Numbered from the stretch's first letter, positions 20,604 through 29,265 are shown. The stretch is DNA of 42,579 bases from Saccharopolyspora thermophila (GCF_014646075.1 NZ_BMMT01000026.1:1-42579); one strand, 5' to 3'. A program made the numbers and translations. Notes: generated by a model from the sequence alone, not told the origin.

Positions 20604-21842
20604 TCAGTCCCAGCGTTGCGCGTAGTCGGTCAGGACCGTCGTCTTGTAGGTCCGGGCGAGGTCGTCCAGCGCGGTCTTGGCCTCCTTGCGTCCGGACAGG
20701 ATGTCCGCGTAGGACGTCTGCAGTGGCTCCAGCAGTTCGTTGTTCTCCGGAATCCACGGCCGGTTGTGGGCGCTGGCCACCAGCGGCCGGAACGCCGCCA
20801 CCACCGGGTTCTGTGCCACCGACGGCACGTCGTAGGCGGACCTGCGGGTCGGCAGCAGGCCCAGCCGCTCGGCGATCCTGGCCTGGTTCTCGGTGCTGCT
20901 CATGCACTGGATGAACCTGGTCGACGCCTCGGTGGCGTGGCTGCCCTGCCGGATCACGTAGTTGTGGCCGCCCACGGGCGCGGGCGTCGCGGAGCCCGGA
21001 ACAGCCGCGATGCCCAGGTTGGCCGGGTCGGCGAACTGTGGGGACTCGAGGTATTCCGCGGCCGCCCACGGACCGTCGATGACCATCGCGACCTCACCGG
21101 AGGTGAACGCGGCCTTCATGCTGGTGTAGGAGTTCGGCTGGTCCAGGGCGGTGCGGGCGGCGTTCGCGTCCAGCAGGTCCTTGGCGACCTGCATGCCGCG
21201 CACGGCCTCGGGCGAGTTCACCGTGATCATCCGCGAGTTCGTGTCCACCAGGTCGCCGCCGTGGGTGTAGAGGAACGGCAGCGCGTAGTACTCGTCGTTG
21301 TTGATGAACAGCGCGCGGTCGCCGCCGAGCTTCGGCGCGATCGCCTTGACGTCGTCCCAGGTCCGGGGCGGGGCCACCCTGGCCTGGTCGAGCAGCCGCT
21401 TGTTGTAGTACAGCGCGAGGGTGTCGGTGACCTGCGGGACGGCGTAGGTTCTGCCCTTGTACCGGGTGGACTCCAGCGGCGCGGGCAGGAAGTCGCCGGT
21501 GTCGGTGGCCAGCGGGGTGTCCGAGAGGTCCTGGATGAGCCCGGCCTGCGCCAGCTGCGCGATCCACCCGACGTCGGCGCGCAGCACGTCCGGCCCGCGG
21601 CCGCCCTGCGCGGCGGTCTTGTAGTTGTTCAACGCCTGGTCGAAGGCGACCGTCTCGACGCGCACCTCGTATCCGCCGGTGCGGCCGCACTCGGTCGCGA
21701 TCTCCCGGAACACGGCGCTCTCCGCCGAGTCGCTGGTGTCCCAGTAGACGACCTGGTTGGCGTTGCCGGCATCGCCGCAGGCGGAGAGAGCGAGCGCACC
21801 CACCAGGCCCAGGGCGGCGCCGACCGTGGCCATGGGTCTCAT
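20604..21842 (-). CDS. Sugar-binding lipoprotein of the ABC importer (MalE type)
   Basis: 412-residue extracellular binding protein of the CUT1 group. The signal peptide ends in a lipobox, LALSACGDAG, with the lipidated Cys at residue 22. The mature part shows the SBP1 pattern: AQGGRGPDVLRADVGWIAQL, YAVPQVTDTLALYYNKRLL, TWDDVKAIAPKLGG, FTSGEVAMVIDGPWAA. The ATG has AAGGAGG 8 nt upstream. The alpha-glucosidase and LacI regulator across the divergent promoter point to an alpha-glucoside such as maltose, maltodextrin or trehalose; the precise sugar cannot be read. Confidence 0.92.
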   Translation of the reverse strand: MRPMATVGAALGLVGALALSACGDAGNANQVVYWDTSDSAESAVFREIATECGRTGGYEVRVETVAFDQALNNYKTAAQGGRGPDVLRADVGWIAQLAQAGLIQDLSDTPLATDTGDFLPAPLESTRYKGRTYAVPQVTDTLALYYNKRLLDQARVAPPRTWDDVKAIAPKLGGDRALFINNDEYYALPFLYTHGGDLVDTNSRMITVNSPEAVRGMQVAKDLLDANAARTALDQPNSYTSMKAAFTSGEVAMVIDGPWAAAEYLESPQFADPANLGIAAVPGSATPAPVGGHNYVIRQGSHATEASTRFIQCMSSTENQARIAERLGLLPTRRSAYDVPSVAQNPVVAAFRPLVASAHNRPWIPENNELLEPLQTSYADILSGRKEAKTALDDLARTYKTTVLTDYAQRWD

Positions 21843-21853
21843 GACCGGACCTC

Positions 21854-21969
21854 CTTGCAAGATTTTGCTATCCGCTGGCGTTTGATTGCATACCCGGGTG
21901 TGATGCGAGTCAAGGTCCTTTGGGATTAATTGAAACGTCGCGGAAGCTGGTTGGGTGGAAGTGATTGCA
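21854..21969. promoter_or_regulatory. Divergent control region with malE-type promoter and probable LacI operators
   Basis: On the minus strand TTGACT (21913-21908) and TGCAAT (21890-21885) form a promoter with a 17-nt spacer for the binding-protein gene. TGATTGCA occurs at 21883-21890, on that -10, and again at 21962-21969, 60 nt before the regulator gene. The 8-bp palindrome CTTGCAAG stands at 21854-21861 near the ribosome-binding site. TTGCAT and ATGCGA flank CCCGGG between the promoter elements. TTGCA-centred half-sites of this type are plausible targets of the divergently encoded LacI protein. Confidence 0.55.
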
Positions 21970-22031
21970 AAGTCTTTCTGTTCTGTGCAGGATGTCGACA
22001 GGAGCTGGCAACGGTGTGACGGGAGCGGGAA

Positions 22032-23057
22032 GTGGCTGGTCTGGCCGAGATCGCCCGGGCGGCCGGGGTGAGCGTGTCCACGGTGAGCCGAGTGCTCAAC
22101 CGTCGGCCGGGCATCAAGGAGGAGACCCGCCAGCGGGTCCTCGAGGTCGTCAACCAGATGCCGCACACCGCGCGCGGCGTCGGCGCGCTGCGGCGCACCG
22201 GGGTGATCGGCCTGCTGGTGCCGGAGCTGTCCAACCCGGTCTTCCCGGCCTTCGCCGAGGCGCTGGAGAGCCGCGCGTCCCTGGCCGGGTACGCGACGCT
22301 GCTGTGCAACACACGCGCCGCCATAACCGAGAAGGAGCACGTCCAGATGCTCGTGGCGCGCGGCGTCGAGGGCATGATCTTCGTGTCCCCGGAGATCGCC
22401 AACCCGGACAACGACGAGCGCCGCAGCCGCAACTACTACGAGAAGCTCCGCGCCGAGGGCGTGCGCATGGTTTTCGTCAACGGCGGCGCGCCGACCCTGG
22501 ACGTCCCGGACATCACCGTCGACGAACACCTGGCGGGCTACACCGCCACCCGGCACCTGCTGGAACTGGGCCACCGCCGGATCGGGTTCGTCAGCGGCCC
22601 GGCCCGGGCGCTTCCGTCCCGGCTGAAGCGGGCCGGGTGGGCGGCGGCCCTGGAGGAGGCCGGGGTGGAACCGGAACCGGCACTCGTCGCGCACGCACCG
22701 TTCGGCGCCAGGGGAGGTGCCGAGGCGGTGGGCGAACTGCTCGACGGTCCCCGCCCCACCGCGGTGCTGTGCTCGTCGGACGTGATGGCGCTCGGCGCGA
22801 TGCGCGAGGCCAGGCGGCGCGGCCTGGCCACCCCGGACGACCTCTCGGTGGTCGGGTTCGACGACATCCCACTGGCCGCCTACTGCCAGCCCGCGCTCAC
22901 CACACTGGCCCAGCCCATCCACGACATGGCCGCCGCCGCGGTCGACGAGCTCGCGCGGCAGCTCGACCCGGACAAGCCCGGCGCCGCCACACGCTTCAGC
23001 CGCATGTTCCGGCCCACCCTGATCGTCCGCGAGTCCACCGCCGCACCCGGCGCCTGA
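22032..23057 (+). CDS. LacI family transcriptional regulator
   Basis: 341 residues. The N-terminal helix-turn-helix is LAEIARAAGVSVSTVSRVLN, followed by the hinge helix RPGIKEETRQRVLEVVNQM. The rest is the periplasmic-binding-protein-like effector domain (GVIGLLVPELSNPVFPAFAE, VDEHLAGYTATRHLLELGHR, IGFVSGPARALPSR, SDVMALGAM, SVVGFDDIPLAAYCQPALTT). It most likely represses the divergent importer operon and the alpha-glucosidase that follows after 35 nt until the sugar is present. The GTG start has GGGAG and GGGAA-rich sequence upstream. The inducer is unknown. Confidence 0.94.
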   Translation: MAGLAEIARAAGVSVSTVSRVLNRRPGIKEETRQRVLEVVNQMPHTARGVGALRRTGVIGLLVPELSNPVFPAFAEALESRASLAGYATLLCNTRAAITEKEHVQMLVARGVEGMIFVSPEIANPDNDERRSRNYYEKLRAEGVRMVFVNGGAPTLDVPDITVDEHLAGYTATRHLLELGHRRIGFVSGPARALPSRLKRAGWAAALEEAGVEPEPALVAHAPFGARGGAEAVGELLDGPRPTAVLCSSDVMALGAMREARRRGLATPDDLSVVGFDDIPLAAYCQPALTTLAQPIHDMAAAAVDELARQLDPDKPGAATRFSRMFRPTLIVRESTAAPGA

Positions 23058-23092
23058 CGGCGCTGCGGAACCGAGCCCGCGAAGGAGCGAAG

Positions 23093-24664
23093 ATGTCCGC
23101 CTGGTGGCGTGATGCCGTCGTGTACCAGATCTACGTCCGCAGCTTCGCCGACAGCGACGGCGACGGGATCGGTGACCTGGCCGGGGTGCGGGAGCGGCTG
23201 CTGCATCTGCAGCGGCTGGGTGTGGACGCGCTCTGGCTGACGCCGTTCTACCCGTCACCGATGGCCGACGGCGGCTACGACGTCGCCGAGTACTGCGACG
23301 TGGACCCCCGGTTCGGCACGCTGGCGGACTTCGACGCGCTGCTCGCCGAGGCGCACTCCCGCGGACTGCGGGTGCTGGTGGACCTGGTGCCCAACCACAC
23401 CTCCGACCAGCACGCGTGGTTCGCCGAGGCGCTGGCCGCGGCACCGGGCAGCGCGGCGCGCGACCGGTACCTGTTCCGGGACGGCCGCGGGGCCGAGGGC
23501 GAACTGCCGCCCAACGACTGGGAATCGGTCTTCGGCGGTCCGGCGTGGACCCGGGTGCCCGACGGCCAGTGGTACCTGCACCTGTTCGCCCCGCAGCAGC
23601 CGGACCTCAACTGGCGTAACCCGCAGGTGCGCGCGGACTTCCGCAAGGTGCTGAAGTTCTGGCTGGACCGCGGGGTGGACGGGTTCCGGATCGACGTCGC
23701 GCACGGCATGATCAAGCACCCGGAGCTGCCGGACACCGGGCTCGACAAGCAGATCTCCCTGCTCGGCAGGGGCGAGCTGCCCTATTTCGACCAGGACGAG
23801 GTGCACGAGATCTACCGCGACTGGCGCGAGCTGTTCGACTCCTACCCGGGCGGGCGCATCGGCGTGGCGGAGGCATGGGCGTCCACCAGCGAACGGCTGG
23901 CCCGCTACGTCCGGTCCGACGAGCTGCACCAGGCGTTCAACTTCGCGCTGCTGGAGGCCCGGTGGTCGGCGGCCGGATTCCGCGCCGTGGTGGACGACTC
24001 GCTGGCCACCACCGCGCAGGTCGGCGCGACGACCACCTGGGTGCTCGGCAACCACGACGTGCAGCGCCCGGTGACCCGCTACGGGGGCGGCGAGCTCGGC
24101 CTGCGGCGGGCCCGCGCGGCCGCGCTGTTCAGCTTCGCCCTGCCCGGTTCGGTGTACGTCTACCAGGGCGAGGAGCTCGGCCTGCCCGAGGTGCTGGACC
24201 TGCCGGACGGTGTGCGGCAGGACCCGATCTGGGAGCGGTCCGGGGGCACCGAGCGCGGGCGCGACGGATGCCGGGTGCCGCTGCCGTGGTCCGGGGCGCG
24301 GCCGCCGTTCGGGTTCGGCCCGGCCGGCAGCTGGCTCCCGGTGCCGGGGGAGTGGGCGCGGCTGACCGTGTCCGCACAGGAGGCCGACCCCGGCTCGGTG
24401 CTGTCCACGTACCGCGACGCTCTGGCCCTGCGCAGGCAGCATCCCGCGCTGGGCGACGGCGGTCTGGAGTGGTTGGACGCCCCGGAGGGGGTGCTGGTGT
24501 TCCGGCGCGGAGCGGGCTTCGTCTGCGCCACGAACTTCGGAGACTCGGCGGTGGAGCTGGACGTGCCCGGGCAGCTGCTGTGCCGCAGCGACGCCGGTGC
24601 CGGCTGGGACGGCGTGCTGCCGGGAGCCACCACGGTGTGGCTGTCGATCGACGACAAAGATTAA
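23093..24664 (+). CDS. GH13 alpha-glucosidase (oligo-1,6-glucosidase/AglA-like)
   Basis: 523-residue cytoplasmic glycoside hydrolase. N-terminal WWRDAVVYQIYVRSFADSDG is the hallmark of the GH13 oligoglucosidase branch. Conserved regions: DLVPNHTS (97-104), GFRIDVAHG with nucleophile Asp201, VAEAWA with acid/base Glu260, and LGNHDVQR with transition-state Asp322. QPDLNW also fits. No signal peptide, so it would split glucosides imported by the neighbouring ABC system. AAGGAG lies 6 nt before the ATG. It shares a transcript with the LacI gene. Trehalose-phosphate hydrolase activity is less likely. Confidence 0.93.
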   Translation: MSAWWRDAVVYQIYVRSFADSDGDGIGDLAGVRERLLHLQRLGVDALWLTPFYPSPMADGGYDVAEYCDVDPRFGTLADFDALLAEAHSRGLRVLVDLVPNHTSDQHAWFAEALAAAPGSAARDRYLFRDGRGAEGELPPNDWESVFGGPAWTRVPDGQWYLHLFAPQQPDLNWRNPQVRADFRKVLKFWLDRGVDGFRIDVAHGMIKHPELPDTGLDKQISLLGRGELPYFDQDEVHEIYRDWRELFDSYPGGRIGVAEAWASTSERLARYVRSDELHQAFNFALLEARWSAAGFRAVVDDSLATTAQVGATTTWVLGNHDVQRPVTRYGGGELGLRRARAAALFSFALPGSVYVYQGEELGLPEVLDLPDGVRQDPIWERSGGTERGRDGCRVPLPWSGARPPFGFGPAGSWLPVPGEWARLTVSAQEADPGSVLSTYRDALALRRQHPALGDGGLEWLDAPEGVLVFRRGAGFVCATNFGDSAVELDVPGQLLCRSDAGAGWDGVLPGATTVWLSIDDKD

Positions 24665-24742
24665 CCAAGAATCGTCTAAACAGGTCTATTACTCACGGTT
24701 CGGTCGTGGTCGCATGAAGCCCCCTGGTACAGGAGGTGGTTC

Positions 24743-25588
24743 ATGCTGCGACGGATCGGAAGCGGTGTGGCGGCGCTCGCGCTCGCCACGTTGGGCGTGG
24801 TCGGACTTGGGCAGGCGCCCGCCTCGGCCGCGCCCAACTTCCAGGTCCCGTTCAAGTGCGGGGTGACCGTCACGGCCGCGACCTTCAGCGGCCACAACCC
24901 GCCGAACTCGGTGGACTTCCAGAAGGACGGCATCACCGGGATGCCGGTGCTGGCCTCGGCGGCGGGCACCGTGACGCGCGTCGAGAACGAGGGCAACACC
25001 AGCTACGGCCGCTGGGTCGAACTCGACCACGGTAGCGGCTGGCGGACCCGCTACGCCCACCTGTCCACCCAGACCGTGAAGGTGGGGCAGAAGGTCAGCC
25101 GCGGCGCCAAGATCGGCACCGCGGGCGCCACCGGCGGGGTCACCGGCCCGCATCTGCACTACGAGCAGCGCCACAACGGCACGGTGGTCAAGGCTGTCCT
25201 CGATGGCGTTGCGGTCCCGTACTACGGCAAGACGCCGTTCACCAGCAAGAACAACTGCAGTGGTAACCCGTACACGCCGACGGAGGTCTGCGGTTCGGGC
25301 TACCAGGTGATCGACTCGGCGGGACTGTCCGGAGCGGGCACGGTCTACCTGCTCTACAACTCGTCGAACCGGTACAACTGCGTGGTCACGCTGAAGGCCA
25401 CGTCCCTGGGCACGGCGTCCCCGACGTCGGCGTTCCTGGAGGTGCAGGGCAAGACGAGGGTGACCGACACGGGCAACTTCACCTACTACGCGGGTCCGGT
25501 CCGCCAGGCGGCGGGCGCGACCTGCGTGAAGTGGGGAGGCTCGGTCGGCAGCAAGTCCTACACCAGCCCCTTCGAACACTGCGCCTGA
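24743..25588 (+). CDS. Secreted M23-family peptidase
   Basis: 281 residues with an Ala-rich signal peptide (cleavage near ASAAPN, about residue 30). The LytM/M23 domain spans about 40-160. Probable zinc ligands and active-site residues are His51 and Asp58 (HNPPNSVDFQ, a longer H-to-D spacing than the classical HxxxD), His106 in RYAHL, and His137/His139 in GPHLHY. The C-terminal 110 residues form a second beta-rich part with cysteines at 172, 183, 213, 261 and 280, probably disulfide-bonded; I do not recognise that domain. GGAGG precedes the ATG. Probable role is cleavage of peptidoglycan crosslinks or extracellular peptides. Not part of the sugar cluster by function. Confidence 0.88.
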   Translation: MLRRIGSGVAALALATLGVVGLGQAPASAAPNFQVPFKCGVTVTAATFSGHNPPNSVDFQKDGITGMPVLASAAGTVTRVENEGNTSYGRWVELDHGSGWRTRYAHLSTQTVKVGQKVSRGAKIGTAGATGGVTGPHLHYEQRHNGTVVKAVLDGVAVPYYGKTPFTSKNNCSGNPYTPTEVCGSGYQVIDSAGLSGAGTVYLLYNSSNRYNCVVTLKATSLGTASPTSAFLEVQGKTRVTDTGNFTYYAGPVRQAAGATCVKWGGSVGSKSYTSPFEHCA

Positions 25589-25602
25589 CCGCGCGCCGAC
25601 AC

Positions 25603-25644
25603 GCGAAGGGCCCGGCTCGCCGTGGGGCGGGCCGGGCCCTTCGC
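25603..25644. terminator. Bidirectional terminator between the M23 gene and asnB
   Basis: Perfect 14-bp stem GCGAAGGGCCCGGC (25603-25616) with GCCGGGCCCTTCGC (25631-25644), loop 14 nt. It sits in the 62-nt gap between two convergent stop codons. Confidence 0.88.
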
Positions 25645-25650
25645 CGCGGG

Positions 25651-27579
25651 TCAGAGGCGGACCGGGTAGTGGGGTTCGGGAACCTCCGGGGAGAGCCGGC
25701 CCTCGATGAAGATGCCGTGCCAGAGCATGAACACCAGCAGTGCCCACAGGCGGCGGCTGTGGTCCAGCACGCCCGAGCGGTGCTCCTCCAGCAGCTGCAG
25801 GATCGCCGTGCGGTCGAGCAGGTGGTCCGTCTGCGACTGCTGGATGATGTTGCGCGCCCAGTCGTGCATCTCGTCCCGCAGCCAGTGCCTGATCGGCACC
25901 GGGAAGCCCAGCTTGCGGCGGTTGAGCACGTGCGCGGGCACCACCTGGTACATCGCCTGGCGCAGCGCGTACTTCGTGGTCTCGCGGGTGATCTTCTGCT
26001 CCAGCGGGATGGTGCTGGCCACCCGGAACACCTCGGGGTCCAGGAACGGCACCCGCAGCTCCAGTGAGTTGGCCATGGTCATCTTGTCGGCCTTGACCAG
26101 GATGTCGCCGCGCAACCAGGTGAACAGGTCCACGTGCTGCATGCGGGTCACCGGGTCCCAGCCCACCGACTGCCGGTACGGGCCCGCCGTGACGTCCTTG
26201 TGCGACACCCCCGGGTCGAACCCGCGCATCACGCTGCGCAGCTGGTCGTCGCGGAAGATCCGCGCGTTGCCGTAGTAGCGCTCCTCCAGGCTCAGTGCAC
26301 CGCGGCGCAGCAGGTCCTTGCCGCGCACGCCCTCCGGGATGGCGCTGGACACCTTGCCCATCGCCTTGCGCAGCGCCCCCGGCACCTTCTCGAACGGCGC
26401 CAGCGACAGCGGCTCCCGGTAGATCGTGTAGCCGCCGAACAGTTCGTCCGCGCCCTCCCCGGACAGCACCACCTTGACGTGCTGGCGGGCCTCCCGGGCG
26501 ATGAACCACAGCGGCACCAGCGCCGGGTCGGCCACCGGGTCGTCGAGGTACCAGACGATCAGCGGCAGCGTCTCCATCATCTCCTCGGCGGAGACGGTAC
26601 GGACCACGTGCTTGACCCCGATCGCCGCCGCCGACTCGGCGGCCACGTCCACCTCCGAGTAGCCCTGCCGCTCGAAGCCGGTGGTGAAGGTGATCAGGTT
26701 CGGGTTGTGCTCCTTGGCCAGCGCCGCGATGGCCGTGGAGTCGATGCCGCCGGACAGGAACGCCCCGACCGTGACGTCCGCGCGCATGTGCTTGGCCACT
26801 GAGTCGCGCATCACGTTCACGATCTCGTCGTGCAGCCGCCGCGCGTCCGCGTCGGTGCGGACCGGGCGGGGGCTGAAGTTCGGCTGGAAGTACCGCTCGG
26901 TGACCAGCTGACCGCCCGGGGACACGGTGAACGACGTGCCCGACTCGATGCGGCGGATCTGCCGGTGCAGCGTCTCCGGCTCCGGCACGTACTGGAGCAC
27001 CAGGTAGTGCTGCAGCGCCTTGTGGTCCAGCTCCTCGGCGATGCGCAGCGTGTTGGCCAGACTCAGCAGGCTCTTCTTCTCGCTGGCGAACGCCACTCCG
27101 CCCGGACCGGCCGCGTAGAACAGCGGCTTGATGCCGAACGGGTCACGTGCCCCGAACAGCACCCGGCGTTCGCTGTCCCAGATCAGGAACGCGAACATGC
27201 CGCGCAGCCGACCGACCATCGAGGTGCCCAGGTAGTGGTACGCGGCGACGATGACCTCGGTGTCGCCGTCGGTGCCGAACCGGGCCCCGAAGCGCTCGAT
27301 CAGCTCGGCGCGCAGCTCGAGGTAGTTGTAGATCTCACCGTTGAACGTGATCGTGTAGCGCCAGGGCGACTCCGGCGGGCCCCAGGTCAACGGCTGGTGG
27401 GAGTGCTCAAGGTCGATGATCGACAGCCGGTTGAAGCCGAAGACCACCTCGCCGCCCTGCCAGGTGTCGCTCTCGTCCGGTCCGCGGTGTCGTTGACACG
27501 GCAGCGCATTCGCCACGGCGTTCACGGCGTGACCGGCGTTCTCTTCAGTGGGACAGATGAGTCCAAGCAGGCCGCACAC
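25651..27579 (-). CDS. asnB: Asparagine synthase (glutamine-hydrolysing)
   Basis: 642 residues, as usual for actinobacterial AsnB (Rv2201 type). The N-terminal glutaminase domain begins MCGLLGLI with the Cys2 nucleophile and has HRGPDESDTW, FGFNRLSIIDLEHSHQP, TFNGEIYNY and ARDPFGIKPLFYA. The synthetase domain has the PP-loop FLSGGIDSTAIAALA, VLSGEGADELFGGY and KADKMTMANSLELRVPFLD. It amidates aspartate to asparagine with ATP, or may modify a cell-wall or lipid substrate; both are known for the family. GTG start at 27579. GGAGAGG lies about 12 nt upstream, longer than ideal. Confidence 0.94.
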   Translation of the reverse strand: MCGLLGLICPTEENAGHAVNAVANALPCQRHRGPDESDTWQGGEVVFGFNRLSIIDLEHSHQPLTWGPPESPWRYTITFNGEIYNYLELRAELIERFGARFGTDGDTEVIVAAYHYLGTSMVGRLRGMFAFLIWDSERRVLFGARDPFGIKPLFYAAGPGGVAFASEKKSLLSLANTLRIAEELDHKALQHYLVLQYVPEPETLHRQIRRIESGTSFTVSPGGQLVTERYFQPNFSPRPVRTDADARRLHDEIVNVMRDSVAKHMRADVTVGAFLSGGIDSTAIAALAKEHNPNLITFTTGFERQGYSEVDVAAESAAAIGVKHVVRTVSAEEMMETLPLIVWYLDDPVADPALVPLWFIAREARQHVKVVLSGEGADELFGGYTIYREPLSLAPFEKVPGALRKAMGKVSSAIPEGVRGKDLLRRGALSLEERYYGNARIFRDDQLRSVMRGFDPGVSHKDVTAGPYRQSVGWDPVTRMQHVDLFTWLRGDILVKADKMTMANSLELRVPFLDPEVFRVASTIPLEQKITRETTKYALRQAMYQVVPAHVLNRRKLGFPVPIRHWLRDEMHDWARNIIQQSQTDHLLDRTAILQLLEEHRSGVLDHSRRLWALLVFMLWHGIFIEGRLSPEVPEPHYPVRL

Positions 27580-27729
27580 GCGTCTGGTGCACCTCTCCGA
27601 GTCGGCGGTGTTCTTCAGCCCCCCAGGCTGTCCCAGTATGCCGTCCGCCCGCCTGGTTGCTGCACGCGCGGGGCCCGCGAGATCACGTGGAACGGCGATC
27701 GACGCCCCCGGAGCAGTATCGCCGCTACA

Positions 27730-27751
27730 CCTGGGCTAGGCTCTGCCCAGG
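27730..27751 (+). promoter_or_regulatory. Inverted repeat around a -10-like box upstream of ctaC
   Basis: CCTGGGC (27730-27736) and GCCCAGG (27745-27751) flank TAGGCT (27737-27742), a TANNNT -10 candidate about 100 nt upstream of ctaC. The arrangement could be a promoter covered by an operator, or an RNA hairpin. No good -35 was found. Confidence 0.35.
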
Positions 27752-27841
27752 ATTCCGGCGGCCGATCCGTCCCCCGTCCGCGTGACGGTGCTCGGGTCAT
27801 CCGGCCGCAGCGGTGAGTTTTGCACGAGGAGGCGTCGCGCA

Positions 27842-28774
27842 GTGGGCCTGAAGGAGGGGACCCGAGTGCCACGGCTGGTCAAAGTCACTGGGCTGATCGG
27901 CCTGGTTGGTGTCGCGGCCACGGGCTGCACGACCGACGAGGTCCTGCGGTTCGGCTGGCCTCAGGGCGTCACCCCCCAGGCCGAGTCGATGCGGCAGCTG
28001 TGGACCTGGTCGGTCATCGCGGCACTCGCGGTGGGTGTGATCGTGTGGGGGTTGATCTTCTGGACGGTGGCGTTCCACCGCAAGAAGACCGACGAGCTGC
28101 CCCGCCAGTTCCAGTACAACCTGCCGCTGGAGCTGATCTACACGGCGATCCCGTTCGTGCTGGTGGTCGTGCTGTTCTACTTCACGGCGGTGAACCAGAA
28201 CTACGTGCTGGCCAAACCGGCCAAGCCGGACGAGACGGTCAACGTGGTCTCGTTCCAGTGGAACTGGGAGTTCAACTACCCCGAGCACCGGACGCCGGAC
28301 GGCCAGCCGGTTCGCACCGTCGGCAGCAGCAGCGAGATCCCGCTGCTGGTCCTGCCCACCGGCAGGCGCATCGAGTACCACGTGAGCTCCACCGACGTCA
28401 TCCACTCGTTCTTCGTGCCGGAGTTCCACTTCAAGCGGGACACCTTCCCGCACCCGGAGAAGAACAACCAGGACAACGTCTTCCAGAACACCATCGATCG
28501 CGAGGGCGCGTTCGTGGGCCGCTGCGCCGAGCTGTGCGGCACCTACCACGCGATGATGAACTTCGAGGTCCGCGCGCTGTCGCCGGACAAGTTCGACCGG
28601 TACATGCAGCTGCGGACGCAGATCAACCCGCAGACCGGCCAGCCGTACACCGCCGCGGAGGCGCTGCGCGAGATGAACTGCGGCGAGCTGTGCACTCCGT
28701 ACGCGGTGACCGGCGTTCCGTTCAACACCGACCGCACCGGCGGAGCCCCCTCCGGTCAGAGCGGAACCAAGTAG
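27842..28774 (+). CDS. ctaC: Cytochrome c oxidase subunit II (aa3 type)
   Basis: 310-residue lipoprotein subunit that takes electrons from the bcc complex at its CuA centre. The signal sequence ends in a lipobox-like VAATGCTTDE. Two helices follow (SVIAALAVGVIVWGLIFW; YTAIPFVLVVVLFYFTAV), then the cupredoxin domain with FQWNWEFNYPEH, TDVIHSFFVPEF and the CuA ligands CAELCGTYHAMM. A C-terminal tail contains MNCGELCTPYAVTG, two extra cysteines. Two GTG starts are possible: 27842 (GAGGAGG 9 nt upstream, used here) and 27866 (AAGGAGG 8 nt upstream, giving MPRLVKVTG). It is cotranscribed with ctaF. Confidence 0.95.
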   Translation: MGLKEGTRVPRLVKVTGLIGLVGVAATGCTTDEVLRFGWPQGVTPQAESMRQLWTWSVIAALAVGVIVWGLIFWTVAFHRKKTDELPRQFQYNLPLELIYTAIPFVLVVVLFYFTAVNQNYVLAKPAKPDETVNVVSFQWNWEFNYPEHRTPDGQPVRTVGSSSEIPLLVLPTGRRIEYHVSSTDVIHSFFVPEFHFKRDTFPHPEKNNQDNVFQNTIDREGAFVGRCAELCGTYHAMMNFEVRALSPDKFDRYMQLRTQINPQTGQPYTAAEALREMNCGELCTPYAVTGVPFNTDRTGGAPSGQSGTK

Positions 28775-28816
28775 GGGTGCCCTCGACGGGGCGCGAGGCG
28801 TGAGAGCGAGGACTCC

Positions 28817-29215
28817 ATGAAGGTCGAAGCCAGGATCTTCAACGTCATCACATTGTTCTTCTTCCTGTCCGCGATCGTGTACGGGGTCTGGGCCAAGGAG
28901 CCGGTGGGCACCGTGGCGCTGCTCCTGGTCGGCGGCCTGGCGCTGATCATCGGCAGCTACTTCTCCTTCGTGGCCCGGCGCATCGAGGCCCGGCCGGAGG
29001 ACAACCCGGACGCCGAGATCAGCGACGGTGCGGGCGAGCTGGGCTTCTTCAGCCCCGGCAGTTACTGGCCGGTGGGTCTGGCCGCCGCCGCCGCCTTCGC
29101 CGGAATCGCCGTGGCGTTCTTCCACGTGTGGATGATCGTGATCGCGGTCGGCTTCGTGCTGATCATGGTCGCCGGGCTGGTGTTCGAGTACCACACCGGT
29201 CCGAACCACCACTGA
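28817..29215 (+). CDS. ctaF: Cytochrome c oxidase subunit IV, actinobacterial type
   Basis: 132-residue membrane protein with four hydrophobic segments (about 8-28, 33-53, 78-97 and 99-122). The opening MKVEARIFNVITLFFFLSAI with VYGVWAKEPVGTVAL, the ARRIEARPEDNPDAEISDGA loop, GELGFFSPGSYWPVGLAAAA and the final LVFEYHTGP are the pattern of CtaF. It stabilises the actinobacterial aa3 oxidase within the bcc-aa3 supercomplex. It follows ctaC after 42 nt, and a hairpin terminator follows. Confidence 0.94.
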   Translation: MKVEARIFNVITLFFFLSAIVYGVWAKEPVGTVALLLVGGLALIIGSYFSFVARRIEARPEDNPDAEISDGAGELGFFSPGSYWPVGLAAAAAFAGIAVAFFHVWMIVIAVGFVLIMVAGLVFEYHTGPNHH

Positions 29216-29227
29216 CAAGCAGCCGCG

Positions 29228-29265
29228 CGCAGGCCCCCGTGTCCAGGTCGGACCGGGGGCCTGCG
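29228..29265 (+). terminator. Terminator of the ctaC-ctaF transcript
   Basis: 12-bp stem CGCAGGCCCCCG (29228-29239) with CGGGGGCCTGCG (29254-29265), loop 14 nt, 12 nt after the ctaF stop and followed by TTCT. Confidence 0.85.

Noticed and set aside
19839..21929. 696-codon plus-strand frame over the sugar ABC genes
   Set aside because: Antisense of the permease and binding-protein genes; His/Arg/Gln-rich composition typical of a shadow.
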